NCBI RefSeq assembly: GCF_000160535.1
Contig: NZ_GG704781.1
Coordinates: forward strand, 654,098 to 698,418
Reading direction: 5' to 3'
Length of the DNA: 44,321 nt
Origin: Hallella bergensis DSM 17361
GTDB taxonomy: Bacteria > Bacteroidota > Bacteroidia > Bacteroidales > Bacteroidaceae
Part shown: in pieces, positions 26,841 to 35,121 of the stretch
Layout of the letters: every line of letters starts with the position of its first letter
Numbering within the stretch: the stretch's first letter is position 1
Translations under genes and position numbers: made by a program
Notes under the pieces: model-generated
What the model was told of the DNA's origin: nothing
The model's database searches: none
Seen by the model: only the letters and a program-made list of their open reading frames with translations

Positions 26841-27258
26841 GTCTAACCTTCCATTGATTGCCTACAGACTTTGCAAAGATAATGAACCGATTCTCCTCTT
26901 CTATTCTTCCCTTTGTCCCTATAGTATCCATCCGCAAATAATTACGCACCGTCACCTCTACCTTTGCCACGCTGTCTCCATCTAATATATTTACGTGGGT
27001 GATTTCTACCTCAGCACTTTCTTCTTGTGCTCTGAGAAGATCGATATCGTCCTGCCTCACCTGCGAAGCCATATAGTTCAGCCATCGTTTGGAATCAGGA
27101 GTACAATGCGCAATCGATCGGTGGAATTGCCAGTTGAAATATGTGTTTGAAAAGGCTTCAACTGTTTCCTCTACTTGTTCTTCCTTTGTTTTGCCGCACG
27201 ATAACAGCAACAAGAAAGAAAACATATATACCAATCCACGCTTTATTTTTCTACTCAT
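26809..27258 (-). CDS. Small lipoprotein, NTF2/DUF4878-like
   Basis: A 149-residue lipoprotein with the lipobox LLLLSC (Cys21). The mature part starts with a helical stretch (EEQVEETVEAFSNTYFNWQF) followed by alternating strands (VEITHVNILDGDSVAKVEVTV, ENRFIIFAKSVGNQWKVRL), the helix-then-curved-sheet pattern of NTF2-like DUF4878 proteins; no catalytic site is evident. The family assignment is by pattern, not by a firm match. It overlaps the glycosyltransferase end by 32 bases in convergent orientation and has its own promoter at 27282-27312. Confidence 0.7.
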   Translation of the reverse strand: MSRKIKRGLVYMFSFLLLLSCGKTKEEQVEETVEAFSNTYFNWQFHRSIAHCTPDSKRWLNYMASQVRQDDIDLLRAQEESAEVEITHVNILDGDSVAKVEVTVRNYLRMDTIGTKGRIEEENRFIIFAKSVGNQWKVRLTSPLRAERD

Positions 27259-27281
27259 TAGAATTCATTGCTTTTACCGTA

Positions 27282-27312
27282 CAAATGTAAGTATATTTCC
27301 CCAATATATCAA
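27282..27312 (-). promoter_or_regulatory. Predicted promoter of the small lipoprotein gene
   Basis: On the minus strand: TTG (27310-27312), 20 bases, TACATTTG (27282-27289). Start near 27275, 17 bases from the ATG. Confidence 0.6.
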
Positions 27313-27452
27313 GCCGACGTGCATGATTTTGCATCATAAAGAATGATAGATTTACTTCAAACCTATCTTTTTATGTTATGATGAGAATATAAGGTGCATT
27401 GATTATTGTGAAAATTTACACTTAATCAAACCACATTGTGCTTTGTTTTCTA

Positions 27453-27460
27453 TACCTTTG
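27453..27460 (+). promoter_or_regulatory. Predicted -7 box of the WalJ-like gene
   Basis: TACCTTTG at 27453-27460 fits TAnnTTTG; no convincing -33 box. Start near 27467, 12 bases before the ATG. The ~165 bases between this box and the divergent promoter show no gene. Confidence 0.45.
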
Positions 27461-27478
27461 TATAAAATTTGAGCCAAA

Positions 27479-28300
27479 ATGCTACATTATATATCATTCG
27501 GAAGTGGCAGTTGTGGTAACTGTAGCTACTTGTTTACAGAGAACTATGGACTTCTGATAGATGCCGGAGTGGGCATCAGGACATTGAAAAAACATTTTAA
27601 AGATTATAACATCCAACTGTCCAAAGCAAACAGTTTGATCATCACACACGACCATGCAGACCATGTCAAGTCAGTGGGAAGTTTGAGCAAAGAGTTCAAC
27701 CTGCCCGTATATTCGACACAAAAGGTTCATGCAGGAATAGACAATAATTGGTGTGTGCGCTGTAAAATTATGCCCGAGCGCATTAAATTCATCGATAAGA
27801 ACACACAATTTCAGCTTTCAGACTTTACCATTACTCCATTCGACATCCCTCACGACAGTACTGACAATGTGGGTTATTGTATTCAATACCAAAACATTAC
27901 CTTTGTTCTGATGACCGACGTGGGACATCTAACAGATGAAATCAAGGAATATATTGGCAAAGCCAACTACTTGGTCATCGAAGCTGATTATGAATCCGAG
28001 ATGCTTGACCGCGGTTCATATCCCACCCACCTGAAAAAAAGAATACGCGGGCCATACGGTCACATGAGTAATGTGGAATGTGCTACAGCCATTGCAGAAA
28101 ATGCCACGTCGAAACTTCAACATGTCTGGCTGTGTCATTTGAGTGATGAGAACAACCACCCCGAGCTTGCAGAGAAAAGCGTAAAACAAATCCTTCGCTC
28201 TCATGGAATTATTGCCGGTGATATTTCAGGAGCCGACTTCAAGCTGGATGTGCTTAAACGCAAGACTCCATCAGGGGTATTTGACCTTTCTCTTGAGTAG
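27479..28300 (+). CDS. Metallo-beta-lactamase-fold hydrolase, WalJ/YycJ-like
   Basis: A 273-residue MBL-fold protein. The N-terminal ISFGSGSCGNCSYLF and the metal motif THDHADH (56-62) match the WalJ/YycJ subgroup of the MBL superfamily; FDIPHDSTDNVGY and VLMTDVGHL supply the further His and Asp ligands, and LCHLSDENNHPELA the C-terminal histidines. Members are probable nucleases or phosphodiesterases; in Firmicutes YycJ has been linked to the WalKR system, which is not present here. It is a single-gene unit, with gldB converging from the opposite strand 19 bases away. Confidence 0.9.
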   Translation: MLHYISFGSGSCGNCSYLFTENYGLLIDAGVGIRTLKKHFKDYNIQLSKANSLIITHDHADHVKSVGSLSKEFNLPVYSTQKVHAGIDNNWCVRCKIMPERIKFIDKNTQFQLSDFTITPFDIPHDSTDNVGYCIQYQNITFVLMTDVGHLTDEIKEYIGKANYLVIEADYESEMLDRGSYPTHLKKRIRGPYGHMSNVECATAIAENATSKLQHVWLCHLSDENNHPELAEKSVKQILRSHGIIAGDISGADFKLDVLKRKTPSGVFDLSLE

Positions 28301-28317
28301 AAATAAATAAACGGCAG

Positions 28318-28340
28318 GACTATATGATCTGACTATAGTC
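28318..28340 (-). terminator. Hairpin spanning the gldB stop codon
   Basis: GACTATA (28318-28324) and TATAGTC (28334-28340) pair over 7 bp with a 9-base loop; the stop codon (28320-28322) is inside one arm. No T run follows, so this is a weak terminator candidate. Confidence 0.35.
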
Positions 28341-29138
28341 ATCGCTTTCCAGAAGCTCAGCGACTGTTAACTCCGGATGTTTCTTCATGTATCTCCCTAC
28401 CGTTTTGACATATTCAGTGTTAAAAGCTGCCTTGCCCATGGCCTTATTGACAACCCACATCACCTTGCCCATGTGGAGGTCTTTCTCCAACTGCGAGCGA
28501 GAGTCGTAGTTTGCCATGGGATAAAGACTCAATAAATAAAAGCTCGCACAGTCCGGTACAATAAAATTTCGACCCATCGTACGAAGCTGTTCAGCTGTAT
28601 AATCGTAACGTTGGTATATGGGATATTTAGCTCCCATATATTTGTCAAGTGATATTCCTATCATCTTCTCCCCTACTACAATGCTTTGATCCAATGCTCC
28701 AATCTGCGCATATACACGCGGAATCGGCATGTCGGGAAGCCACTCTTTCAACTGGGCGAAGGTTTTTTCCAACTGTTTATTAATATCATCCATATTGGCA
28801 TACTCCGATCCAGCATCATTAATAATTGTCTGCAGAGTGGAATCCTGATAGAAACGCAGGAATTTTTCATTAATATCGTGGTCGGCCACTTCGCCTATCT
28901 GAAGCATTTTCTCTACCAAAGTACGTGTTTCAATAGGATATTCTGTGTTCATCTGCTGCAATGCGGAAAAGTCGCCGGTAATGAGATACCGACTCTGCAG
29001 CCGGTCATATCGTTCGACTTTGATATGAGCAACATCATGCTCGTCTCCATTCGGCTTAAGCTTGAAATCACAAGCACTAAGCAGAACAAGAACAGCTATC
29101 AATATGTAATATATCCTATGAACCACCTTAAAGAGCAT
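28320..29138 (-). CDS. gldB: GldB-like lipoprotein
   Basis: A 272-residue lipoprotein with lipobox VLLSAC (Cys23). The mature region matches the gliding motility lipoprotein GldB: VERYD near the start, PIPRVYAQIGALDQSIVVGEKMIGISLDKYMG in the centre and the helical C-terminus with GKVMWVVNKAMGKAAFN. GldB belongs to a fold related to zinc metallopeptidases, but a clear HExxH is not visible. In non-gliding Bacteroidales the gene is retained, with envelope or type IX secretion functions suggested. A promoter at 29149-29179 would start the RNA about 4 bases before the ATG. Confidence 0.88.
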   Translation of the reverse strand: MLFKVVHRIYYILIAVLVLLSACDFKLKPNGDEHDVAHIKVERYDRLQSRYLITGDFSALQQMNTEYPIETRTLVEKMLQIGEVADHDINEKFLRFYQDSTLQTIINDAGSEYANMDDINKQLEKTFAQLKEWLPDMPIPRVYAQIGALDQSIVVGEKMIGISLDKYMGAKYPIYQRYDYTAEQLRTMGRNFIVPDCASFYLLSLYPMANYDSRSQLEKDLHMGKVMWVVNKAMGKAAFNTEYVKTVGRYMKKHPELTVAELLESDDYSQII

Positions 29139-29148
29139 ATTATGTATG

Positions 29149-29179
29149 CAAAATTACTAAAATTTATAATGCCGAGCAA
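29149..29179 (-). promoter_or_regulatory. Predicted gldB promoter (almost leaderless)
   Basis: On the minus strand: TTG (29177-29179), 20 bases, TAATTTTG (29149-29156). Start near 29142, about 4 bases from the gldB ATG. Confidence 0.6.
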
Positions 29180-29291
29180 GAAAAAAGCTAAAAAAGTTAA
29201 CATTATCACAAAATATATTTATTTGTTTTTATTTTCTTTAAAACATTAATTGGAAAATGATTGAACTCCTATATTTCATGAAAAGAATGAT

Positions 29292-29299
29292 TAAATTTG
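29292..29299 (+). promoter_or_regulatory. Predicted -7 box of the DUF4861 gene
   Basis: TAAATTTG fits TAnnTTTG and overlaps the TTG at 29297, which therefore cannot be the start codon. Start near 29306, 21 bases before the ATG at 29327. Confidence 0.45.
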
Positions 29300-29326
29300 C
29301 TTGTCAGTAAAACAAAACAAATACTT

Positions 29327-30535
29327 ATGAAACGAAATCTCCTTCTCATCGCTGCCAGTATGGGGTTTGCCACCATGTCAGCTCAACAAGTTATCAACCT
29401 CACTCTTTCTTCTAAAGTTACGCATCCTAATGCCCCGATTGTCATGAAGCTGGCCGATTACGGTGTCGTGAAATCTGCATTGGTTACCATAGACGGCGTG
29501 GAGATACCGTGCCAGTTGGACGATTTGAATAAAGATGGACGGATGGATGAATTATCTTTTGTAGTTGATGTGACGAAAAACAATAACACAAAGGCTACCA
29601 TAACGTTATCCAACAACGGCAAACCACGTGAATACAAGCCCATGACTTATGCAGAAATTGTACTGAGAAGTGGAGCCAAGGAAAAGAACAAGCAAAACAT
29701 ATACCTTTCGGCCATTACTATAGACAAGCAAACCGTCAAGCCCTATAACGTGTTACACCATCACGGCGTAGCTTTTGAGAACGAGATGATAGCCATGCGC
29801 ATATATATGGACCATCGTCAGACGATCGATTTATATGGCAAATTCCATAAGGGACTGGAGCTTAAGGAAACACAGTTTTACACTTCCAAAGAGCAGAAAG
29901 CCCAAGGATACGGCGACGATGTACTGTGGGTGGGCAATTCTTTCGGTCTGGGTGCACTGCGTGGATGGAACGGAAGTGAGCCCACCATGCTTGATGACGT
30001 CCAGCACCGCACACACAGAATACTCGCCCAGGGGCCTGTCCGCACAATCGTAGAGGTTGAAGACATGGCATGGACCATTTCTCCCGGCACAGAACCAGTA
30101 AACATGACCCTCAGATATACTTTGTATACAGGCCATCGTGACTTTGACGTGGATGTTGCTTTCAACAGAGACATGTCTAATCAACAGTTCTCAACAGGCA
30201 TTATCAATGTCAAGAACTCGATCGATTTAAGCGATCGTGATGGAATAAGAGGCTGTTGGGGCACTGACTGGCCCTCTGCCGACACTATCAACTGGAAACG
30301 TGAAACCGTAGGTTTGGGCATATATATCCCTAAGGTTTACCGCGTAAGAGAAATGCCAGCCGACAAGGATAATTATTGCACCGTGCTCAAGCCTGTTGGC
30401 AACACCATTCACTACAACTTGACATATACAAGTGCCAACGAAGAGTTTGGATATCATTCGGCAAAAGAATGGAATGGCTACTTGAAAGAATGGAAAAAGA
30501 GAAAAGAAAACCCGGTGGTCGTTCGAAAGGAGTAA
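29327..30535 (+). CDS. DUF4861 family exported protein
   Basis: A 402-residue protein with signal peptide MKRNLLLIAASMGFATMSAQ, so periplasmic or surface exposed. The rest is a beta-rich domain of the DUF4861 type (RAPIV-like N-terminal domain, then blocks such as DVLWVGNSFGLGALRGWNG and WGTDWPSADT). Relatives occur next to unsaturated-uronide hydrolases and in polysaccharide utilisation loci, which suggests a carbohydrate substrate, but no SusC/D, hydrolase or lyase gene is in this window. The start is the ATG at 29327; a TTG 30 bases upstream lies in the promoter box. It stands alone, converging with the PPTase gene. Confidence 0.82.
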   Translation: MKRNLLLIAASMGFATMSAQQVINLTLSSKVTHPNAPIVMKLADYGVVKSALVTIDGVEIPCQLDDLNKDGRMDELSFVVDVTKNNNTKATITLSNNGKPREYKPMTYAEIVLRSGAKEKNKQNIYLSAITIDKQTVKPYNVLHHHGVAFENEMIAMRIYMDHRQTIDLYGKFHKGLELKETQFYTSKEQKAQGYGDDVLWVGNSFGLGALRGWNGSEPTMLDDVQHRTHRILAQGPVRTIVEVEDMAWTISPGTEPVNMTLRYTLYTGHRDFDVDVAFNRDMSNQQFSTGIINVKNSIDLSDRDGIRGCWGTDWPSADTINWKRETVGLGIYIPKVYRVREMPADKDNYCTVLKPVGNTIHYNLTYTSANEEFGYHSAKEWNGYLKEWKKRKENPVVVRKE

Positions 30536-30554
30536 GTCTGTCTGCCCCCTCACA

Positions 30555-31142
30555 CTACTCCACTGCATAAGTTAAAACATAGTCTTTATTGAGTTCAAAG
30601 TTCACCATAACGGACTTTGGTTTCTTCAAATCTTCCACCTCCACTACGCCCTGATCCGATTCTTCAAAGGTTTTGAGGCGCATTTCGGAAAACTGAAGGT
30701 TCTCTTCGCTCAACAACTTATATACCGTCTCTTTTGCACTCCAACTGATGAGCTGACAAGAGACGGTTCCTCTTTTCTCATCAGGGCGCAAAAATCGATC
30801 AGACACACGTGCAACCCTCTCCGACTGGTATTCAATATCTATGGCAACCGTCCGCATTTTCGACATGATGAGTGCAGCCCACCCTTTCGTATGACTGATA
30901 CCAAGTTTCCACCCCGGAACACTGGGACGTCCTGTCTCATCATGATCAATTAACAAACCATCCCTGCCCGTCATGTGAGCCAACAACGCATAAATTGCCA
31001 GAACTTCGCATTTGCGGGAATCAGAACGCATCATTGACAAATCAAGCTGCCGTGGAACAACAAAGTCCTCGACAGCTTCTGTCAAACGCCAAACGGCCAA
31101 GCGAACATCGGGTTTTATAAACTCGTCTCTTACCAAAGGCAT
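30555..31142 (-). CDS. 4'-phosphopantetheinyl transferase
   Basis: A 195-residue Sfp-type phosphopantetheinyl transferase that activates carrier proteins with the CoA arm. Motifs in order are GISHTKGWAA (81-90, His84), the magnesium pair Asp102 and Glu104 in VAIDIEY, and WSAKETVYKLL (134-144) with Lys137 and Glu138. It lies 11 bases downstream of gldE, an arrangement I recall from other Bacteroidota. Whether it serves fatty-acid ACP or a specialised carrier cannot be read from the window. Confidence 0.9.
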   Translation of the reverse strand: MPLVRDEFIKPDVRLAVWRLTEAVEDFVVPRQLDLSMMRSDSRKCEVLAIYALLAHMTGRDGLLIDHDETGRPSVPGWKLGISHTKGWAALIMSKMRTVAIDIEYQSERVARVSDRFLRPDEKRGTVSCQLISWSAKETVYKLLSEENLQFSEMRLKTFEESDQGVVEVEDLKKPKSVMVNFELNKDYVLTYAVE

Positions 31143-31153
31143 GTTCGCATAAA

Positions 31154-32461
31154 CTATAATATCGTAACCTTGACACGACTGATGCGTCGGCCCTCCACGT
31201 TCATCACCTCGAATCTATAATTCTTATATTCCAGCTTCTCGCGCACACTAAGAAAGTCGCCTTTTATTTCCAACAACAATCCAGCCAACGTATCCGCATC
31301 AGGATACTCTTCTGCAAATTCATTCGAGTCCACTTGCAGCACCTTGCAGAAGTCACTCAACAAGGTCTTGCCTTCAAAAAGATAGGTGTTGTAGCTCAAC
31401 TTGGAATAGCCATTGTCATCATCATCATATTCGTCGTTGATTTCTCCAACGATCTCCTCCAAGATATCCTCCATCGTCACAAGACCACTCGTTCCTCCAA
31501 ATTCATCTACAACGATGGCAATATGCACCTTGTTGTCCTGGAATTCATGCAAAAGATCATCAATCTTTTTTGTTTCGGGCACGAAATAAGGCGGCCGCAT
31601 CAGACTCTGCCAGCGGAAGTCTGCCTTTTTAGATAAGTGTGGCAGTAAGTCCTTAATATATAAAACGCCACGGATATTGTCGTCGTTGTCCTGATATACA
31701 GGTATGCGACTGTAATTGCTTTCAACAATACAGTCCAATACCTCCTGATAGCTGCTGCGTATATCGATCCTCACGATATCCTGCCTACTGGTCATAATCT
31801 CCTTGGCGGTCTCATCGCCAAAACGGATGATACCACGCAACATACTCTGCTCCTCTTTGATTTCCTCCTTATCTGTCAAATCGAGCGCCTGCTCCAAGTC
31901 GTCCACACTGAGCGTTCTATTCTCCTTAGGTACAGCACGTTCTGCTATCGTACCACTTTTAATCAGCACTGTGCCCAACGGCCATAACAATTTCCGGGCA
32001 AACATAATGCCCTTCACAACCTTACGACAAAAGCTCAAAGGTGCTTGGCGCGTGTAAACCTTGGGCATGATTTCACCGAAAAGAAGCAGCAAAAACGTGA
32101 GCAAGACCGTGATACACAGGAACTCCAACCACACAGCTTGGAATCTGACCAACGACTTGAAAATATAATTGCACAGCATGATAATGGTGACATTGATAAA
32201 GTTATTCATTATCAATATGGTTGCCAAAGTACGCTCCGAATCCAGACGAAGTTTCTCTATGCTGGCATCTGCAGAAGACTTTTGCGGATTAAGTTTGTCA
32301 ATATCCTGTGGTGAAAGACTGAAAAAAGCCACCTCCGAACCACTGGCAAAACCCGATAAGAAAAGCAGAAAAGCAGCCAGTATGGCTGCTATGACTATTC
32401 CAGCGGTCACTGGATAAAAGACCACAAACTCGCTGAGTTGCTGTATATTATTGGTATCCAA
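31154..32461 (-). CDS. gldE: GldE-like CNNM/HlyC-CorC family membrane protein
   Basis: A 435-residue protein with an N-terminal membrane domain (hydrophobic segments about 14-38, 75-95, 103-125) belonging to the CNNM/DUF21 family, a pair of CBS domains (about 215-340, with DDLEQALD just before and DNIRGVLYIKDLL inside) and a C-terminal CorC/HlyC transporter-associated domain (360-435). EFGGTSGLVTMEDILEEIVGEI is the diagnostic CBS end. In Flavobacterium GldE assists GldD and gliding; here a transport or envelope role is more likely. It is 12 bases downstream of ssb in the conserved ssb-gldE order. Confidence 0.9.
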   Translation of the reverse strand: MDTNNIQQLSEFVVFYPVTAGIVIAAILAAFLLFLSGFASGSEVAFFSLSPQDIDKLNPQKSSADASIEKLRLDSERTLATILIMNNFINVTIIMLCNYIFKSLVRFQAVWLEFLCITVLLTFLLLLFGEIMPKVYTRQAPLSFCRKVVKGIMFARKLLWPLGTVLIKSGTIAERAVPKENRTLSVDDLEQALDLTDKEEIKEEQSMLRGIIRFGDETAKEIMTSRQDIVRIDIRSSYQEVLDCIVESNYSRIPVYQDNDDNIRGVLYIKDLLPHLSKKADFRWQSLMRPPYFVPETKKIDDLLHEFQDNKVHIAIVVDEFGGTSGLVTMEDILEEIVGEINDEYDDDDNGYSKLSYNTYLFEGKTLLSDFCKVLQVDSNEFAEEYPDADTLAGLLLEIKGDFLSVREKLEYKNYRFEVMNVEGRRISRVKVTIL

Positions 32462-32473
32462 AACTATATCGTT

Positions 32474-32893
32474 TTAAAAAGGAAGAGGACCGTCCTCCTG
32501 TTGTGGCAAATCCTGCCCCCCAGTCTGCTGATCGCTCTCCGAAACGGATTCACTGTCAGTCTTACGTCTTGGTGTAAGCATCTCCATGTTGTCCACTAAG
32601 ATGTCAGTTACATAACGTCGTCTGCCTTGCTGGTCATCGTATGTATTATAGCGTAATCGGCCCTCAATGTACAACTTGTCACCTTTATGAACAAATTGTT
32701 CAACAATTTTGGCCAACTTCCGGTAAAAAACCAAGTTATGCCAGTCTGTCCGGTCAGGAACCTGCGTGCCGTTTTTCAATGTATAGCCACGCTCCGATGT
32801 AGCCAATGCCACCTTGGCCACTGCCTGGTCAGCATCATAATATCTCACATCCGGCTCCTTGCCGACATTGCCTATAAGCATCACTTTGTTCAT
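32474..32893 (-). CDS. ssb: Single-stranded DNA-binding protein
   Basis: A 139-residue SSB. MNKVMLIGNVGKEPDVRY starts the OB fold, followed by the aromatic DNA-binding positions around TDWHNLVFYRKLAKIVEQFV and the LYIEGRLRYNTYDDQQG segment. The C-terminal 30 residues are a glutamine-rich disordered tail ending in the acidic tip EDGPLPF, which binds partner proteins. It coats single-stranded DNA during replication and repair. It is upstream of gldE by 12 bases and downstream of a conserved hypothetical by 34 bases. Confidence 0.96.
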   Translation of the reverse strand: MNKVMLIGNVGKEPDVRYYDADQAVAKVALATSERGYTLKNGTQVPDRTDWHNLVFYRKLAKIVEQFVHKGDKLYIEGRLRYNTYDDQQGRRRYVTDILVDNMEMLTPRRKTDSESVSESDQQTGGQDLPQQEDGPLPF

Positions 32894-32927
32894 ACTGTCA
32901 TACCTTTAAAGTAAAACGCCAAATTGG

Positions 32928-33479
32928 CTATTTCCACATTCCGAGATACTTGAAGTGATAATTCTTTCCCTTGGCCGACGGGAACTGACTGCGTCTGTCC
33001 ACTCTATCTCTCAAGTGCTCAACTATGCGGTTGTAGCAATCCTGTCCGGAGTTTGCCTTGCAGCGCACCACAAACTTGGTGTCGCGGTATTCATACTTGC
33101 CCGTAGCTGGTATCATCACCACGCGCTTAAAGTCCAATTCTCCTTCATACCAACCTTCGCGAATCTCAGCCAAATGCATCATCGCATTATCTGACTGACC
33201 ACGGCGATCCTGTGCGCCGTTGTTCACCGGCGAACGCAGTCCTTTTTTTTGCTTAAAATCAAGCATTGTTGCTGCCACCGTCTTGATAATAATAAAATAA
33301 ACGTGAGAACGTACCTTATAACGCTTGGGGTAAAAAACATCACTTGCTGCATATTCCCGTACATCAGCTTCCATCTCCGGAGTAACGTTAATGTCCTGAA
33401 TAGAACGCAGAAAGTCTAAAGCCTCGTCCACATGAGAGACAAGCGTCTCATTATCGAAATATCTTAAATATAAATTCAT
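32928..33479 (-). CDS. Conserved Bacteroidales protein of unknown function
   Basis: A 183-residue soluble protein without signal peptide or membrane helix. I do not know a named family but the sequence is of a conserved type: MNLYLRYFDNETLVSHVDEAL at the start, YPKRYKVRSHVYFIIIKT in the middle, and YEYRDTKFVVRCKANSGQDCYNRI towards the end. It is rich in Arg, Lys and Tyr and could bind nucleic acid, which fits its place between ssb and the tRNA array, but this is inference. Its start is 30 bases downstream of the last tRNA, so it may be cotranscribed with the tRNAs. Confidence 0.7.
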   Translation of the reverse strand: MNLYLRYFDNETLVSHVDEALDFLRSIQDINVTPEMEADVREYAASDVFYPKRYKVRSHVYFIIIKTVAATMLDFKQKKGLRSPVNNGAQDRRGQSDNAMMHLAEIREGWYEGELDFKRVVMIPATGKYEYRDTKFVVRCKANSGQDCYNRIVEHLRDRVDRRSQFPSAKGKNYHFKYLGMWK

Positions 33480-33509
33480 TAAGTGGTGATGTTTCTCTTA
33501 TAATAAAGA

Positions 33510-33581
<72 letters not shown>

Positions 33582-33595
33582 ACGGAAAAACAAGT

Positions 33596-33678
33596 GAAGA
33601 GGAGGAGACTCGAACTCCCACGTCGCAATTGACACTACCCCCTCAAAGTAGCGCGTCTACCGATTCCGCCACCTCTCC
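33596..33678 (-). tRNA. tRNA-Leu(GAG)
   Basis: 83 bases with a class II variable arm. The acceptor pairs GGAGAGG with CCTCTTC (one G-T wobble). The anticodon stem CTACT/GGTAG holds loop TTGAGGG, so the anticodon is GAG, reading CTC and CTT. CCA is not encoded. Confidence 0.95.
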
Positions 33679-33704
33679 AACATGTTATCGTTTTGAATAA
33701 ATTG

Positions 33705-33786
33705 TGCCCAGAACAGGACTCGAACCTGCACGTTAAAAACACACGCACCTGAAACGTGCGCGTCTACCAATTCCGCCACCTGGGCA
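33705..33786 (-). tRNA. tRNA-Leu(CAG)
   Basis: 82 bases with a class II variable arm. The acceptor pairs TGCCCAG with CTGGGCA. The anticodon stem CACGT/GCGTG holds loop TTCAGGT, so the anticodon is CAG, reading CTG. CCA is not encoded. Confidence 0.95.
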
Positions 33787-33831
33787 AAACAGAAGCTACC
33801 GGCTTCTACATGGATTTATTCAAAACAAAGA

Positions 33832-33903
<72 letters not shown>

Positions 33904-33942
33904 CTAAAACTCTTTACAGAGGCATTTCTCCAAATGCGGTTG

Positions 33943-33973
33943 CAAAGATACAACTAATTTTTGAACGAACAAA
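33943..33973 (-). promoter_or_regulatory. Predicted promoter of the tRNA array
   Basis: On the minus strand: TTTG (33970-33973), 19 bases, TATCTTTG (33943-33950), an exact consensus match. Start near 33936, about 33 bases before the first tRNA. Confidence 0.75.
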
Positions 33974-34084
33974 TATTTTAGCATATAATTTTTCAATAAA
34001 TTTCAAACAGGAGGATCACATTCAAGGCACAGAGGTGATGATGTCAATAAAACATCACCGTCATCGCATCATGACTTTCTGATC

Positions 34085-34265
34085 AACCAGACGAAATCAC
34101 GCCATGTTTTTCATCATAAAAACAGGAATACCAATCGAAAATTGCTCCTCCAACTTGCCGTTACGGCCTTCTCGCCTCACGATTGAGGCTCCGTGACAAC
34201 GAGTTCAAGGTTTAGTCGCATGGCCACTAAGGCCTAACGGCACTGCCATTAGGCCTTAGTGGCGT
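34085..34265 (-). repeat. Dispersed intergenic repeat, copy E3 (inverted), with a 41-base palindrome
   Basis: Third copy of the repeat, on the opposite strand. Its core (34087-34109) reads AAACATGGCGTGATTTCGTC on the minus strand, more diverged than E1 and E2. At the far end, 34223-34263 is a near-perfect palindrome: 20-base arms starting GCCACTAAGGCCTAA with one mismatch and a single-base centre. A shorter GCC-GTTA motif repeats nearby (34157-34166). The rest of the gap (33974-34084, 34266-34500) shows no gene. Confidence 0.6.
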
Positions 34266-34500
34266 GAATCCGAAAAGCCAATGGAACGAAGTGAAATAAG
34301 ACAACATGATAACAGTTTGATAAACAGTGGTTTAAATAAACTTGTCATTTTTCGCTCATTTGGAACAAGCGATTTTGATTTTTCAAATCAGCGACGCATA
34401 GAAAAGGTCTTGTCATGTTTTTTCACCCACAGCCTGGAATTCGGGAAACAAAAGTTCTTTTCTTTTTGTGGCTTATCCGATGATTCTCATTTTTTTTGTC

Positions 34501-34508
34501 TAATTTTG
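34501..34508 (+). promoter_or_regulatory. Predicted -7 box of the ABC pair
   Basis: TAATTTTG fits TAnnTTTG; no -33 box at the right distance. Start near 34515, 10 bases before the ATG. Confidence 0.4.
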
Positions 34509-34524
34509 TGGATAAAACAAGCGT

Positions 34525-35121
34525 ATGCTGGAATTTAAGAACGTAACCGTGTCCTTGCCTGGTGGTGAAGCATCTACATCGTTCTCGATGATGTTGTCAG
34601 GGGGCGAGACTGCTTGTCTGTGTGGACCTGCCGGTTCGGGTAAAAGCCGTCTGCTGAGAGCTGTCATGGGATTGACTCCTGTGGCATCCGGATATATTAC
34701 CGTGGATGGCGAGCTTGTAGGGCCGGATTCTGCCGGCTATCTCAGGCAGAAAATTTCATTTGTACCCAGCCAGATGCCCGATGTCCAGATGAAAGTTTCC
34801 GACCTCTGCCGCTCGGTCTACGACCTGCGTATCAATCACGATGCCGGACTAACGAAAGAGAAACTGATGGAGGAATGGCGCCTGCTCGGGATAGATGAAT
34901 CGGTCTACGGCCTACCGGTGAGCGAGGTGGAACAACAAATCCAACAACTTGTGCTGCTATCTCTCCTACCCTTGCTTAAACGTTCTATAGTTCTGGTTGA
35001 CAATCTTTTGCAAACAGAGCAAACCTATCGGCTCCTGCAACGCCTTGTCGCTGACGGAGCAGAAGTGCTCTACACATGTAAAGACAACAGGACACCTTGT
35101 GATAAACTCATAAAATTCTGA
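34525..35121 (+). CDS. ABC transporter ATP-binding protein with degenerate catalytic motifs (FetA-like)
   Basis: A 198-residue ABC ATPase paired with the FetB-like permease that starts directly after its stop. Walker A GPAGSGKS (34-41) and a Q-loop-like Gln83 are intact. The signature motif is replaced by VSEVEQQIQQ (132-141) instead of LSGGQ, Walker B is IVLVDN (155-160) with Asn160 where the catalytic Glu is expected, and the switch His is missing (LYTCKDN). It should bind nucleotide but hydrolyse it poorly. By neighbourhood it resembles the FetA/YbbL partner of UPF0014 permeases; substrate unknown. The frame is intact, so this is a diverged protein rather than a pseudogene. Confidence 0.8.
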   Translation: MLEFKNVTVSLPGGEASTSFSMMLSGGETACLCGPAGSGKSRLLRAVMGLTPVASGYITVDGELVGPDSAGYLRQKISFVPSQMPDVQMKVSDLCRSVYDLRINHDAGLTKEKLMEEWRLLGIDESVYGLPVSEVEQQIQQLVLLSLLPLLKRSIVLVDNLLQTEQTYRLLQRLVADGAEVLYTCKDNRTPCDKLIKF

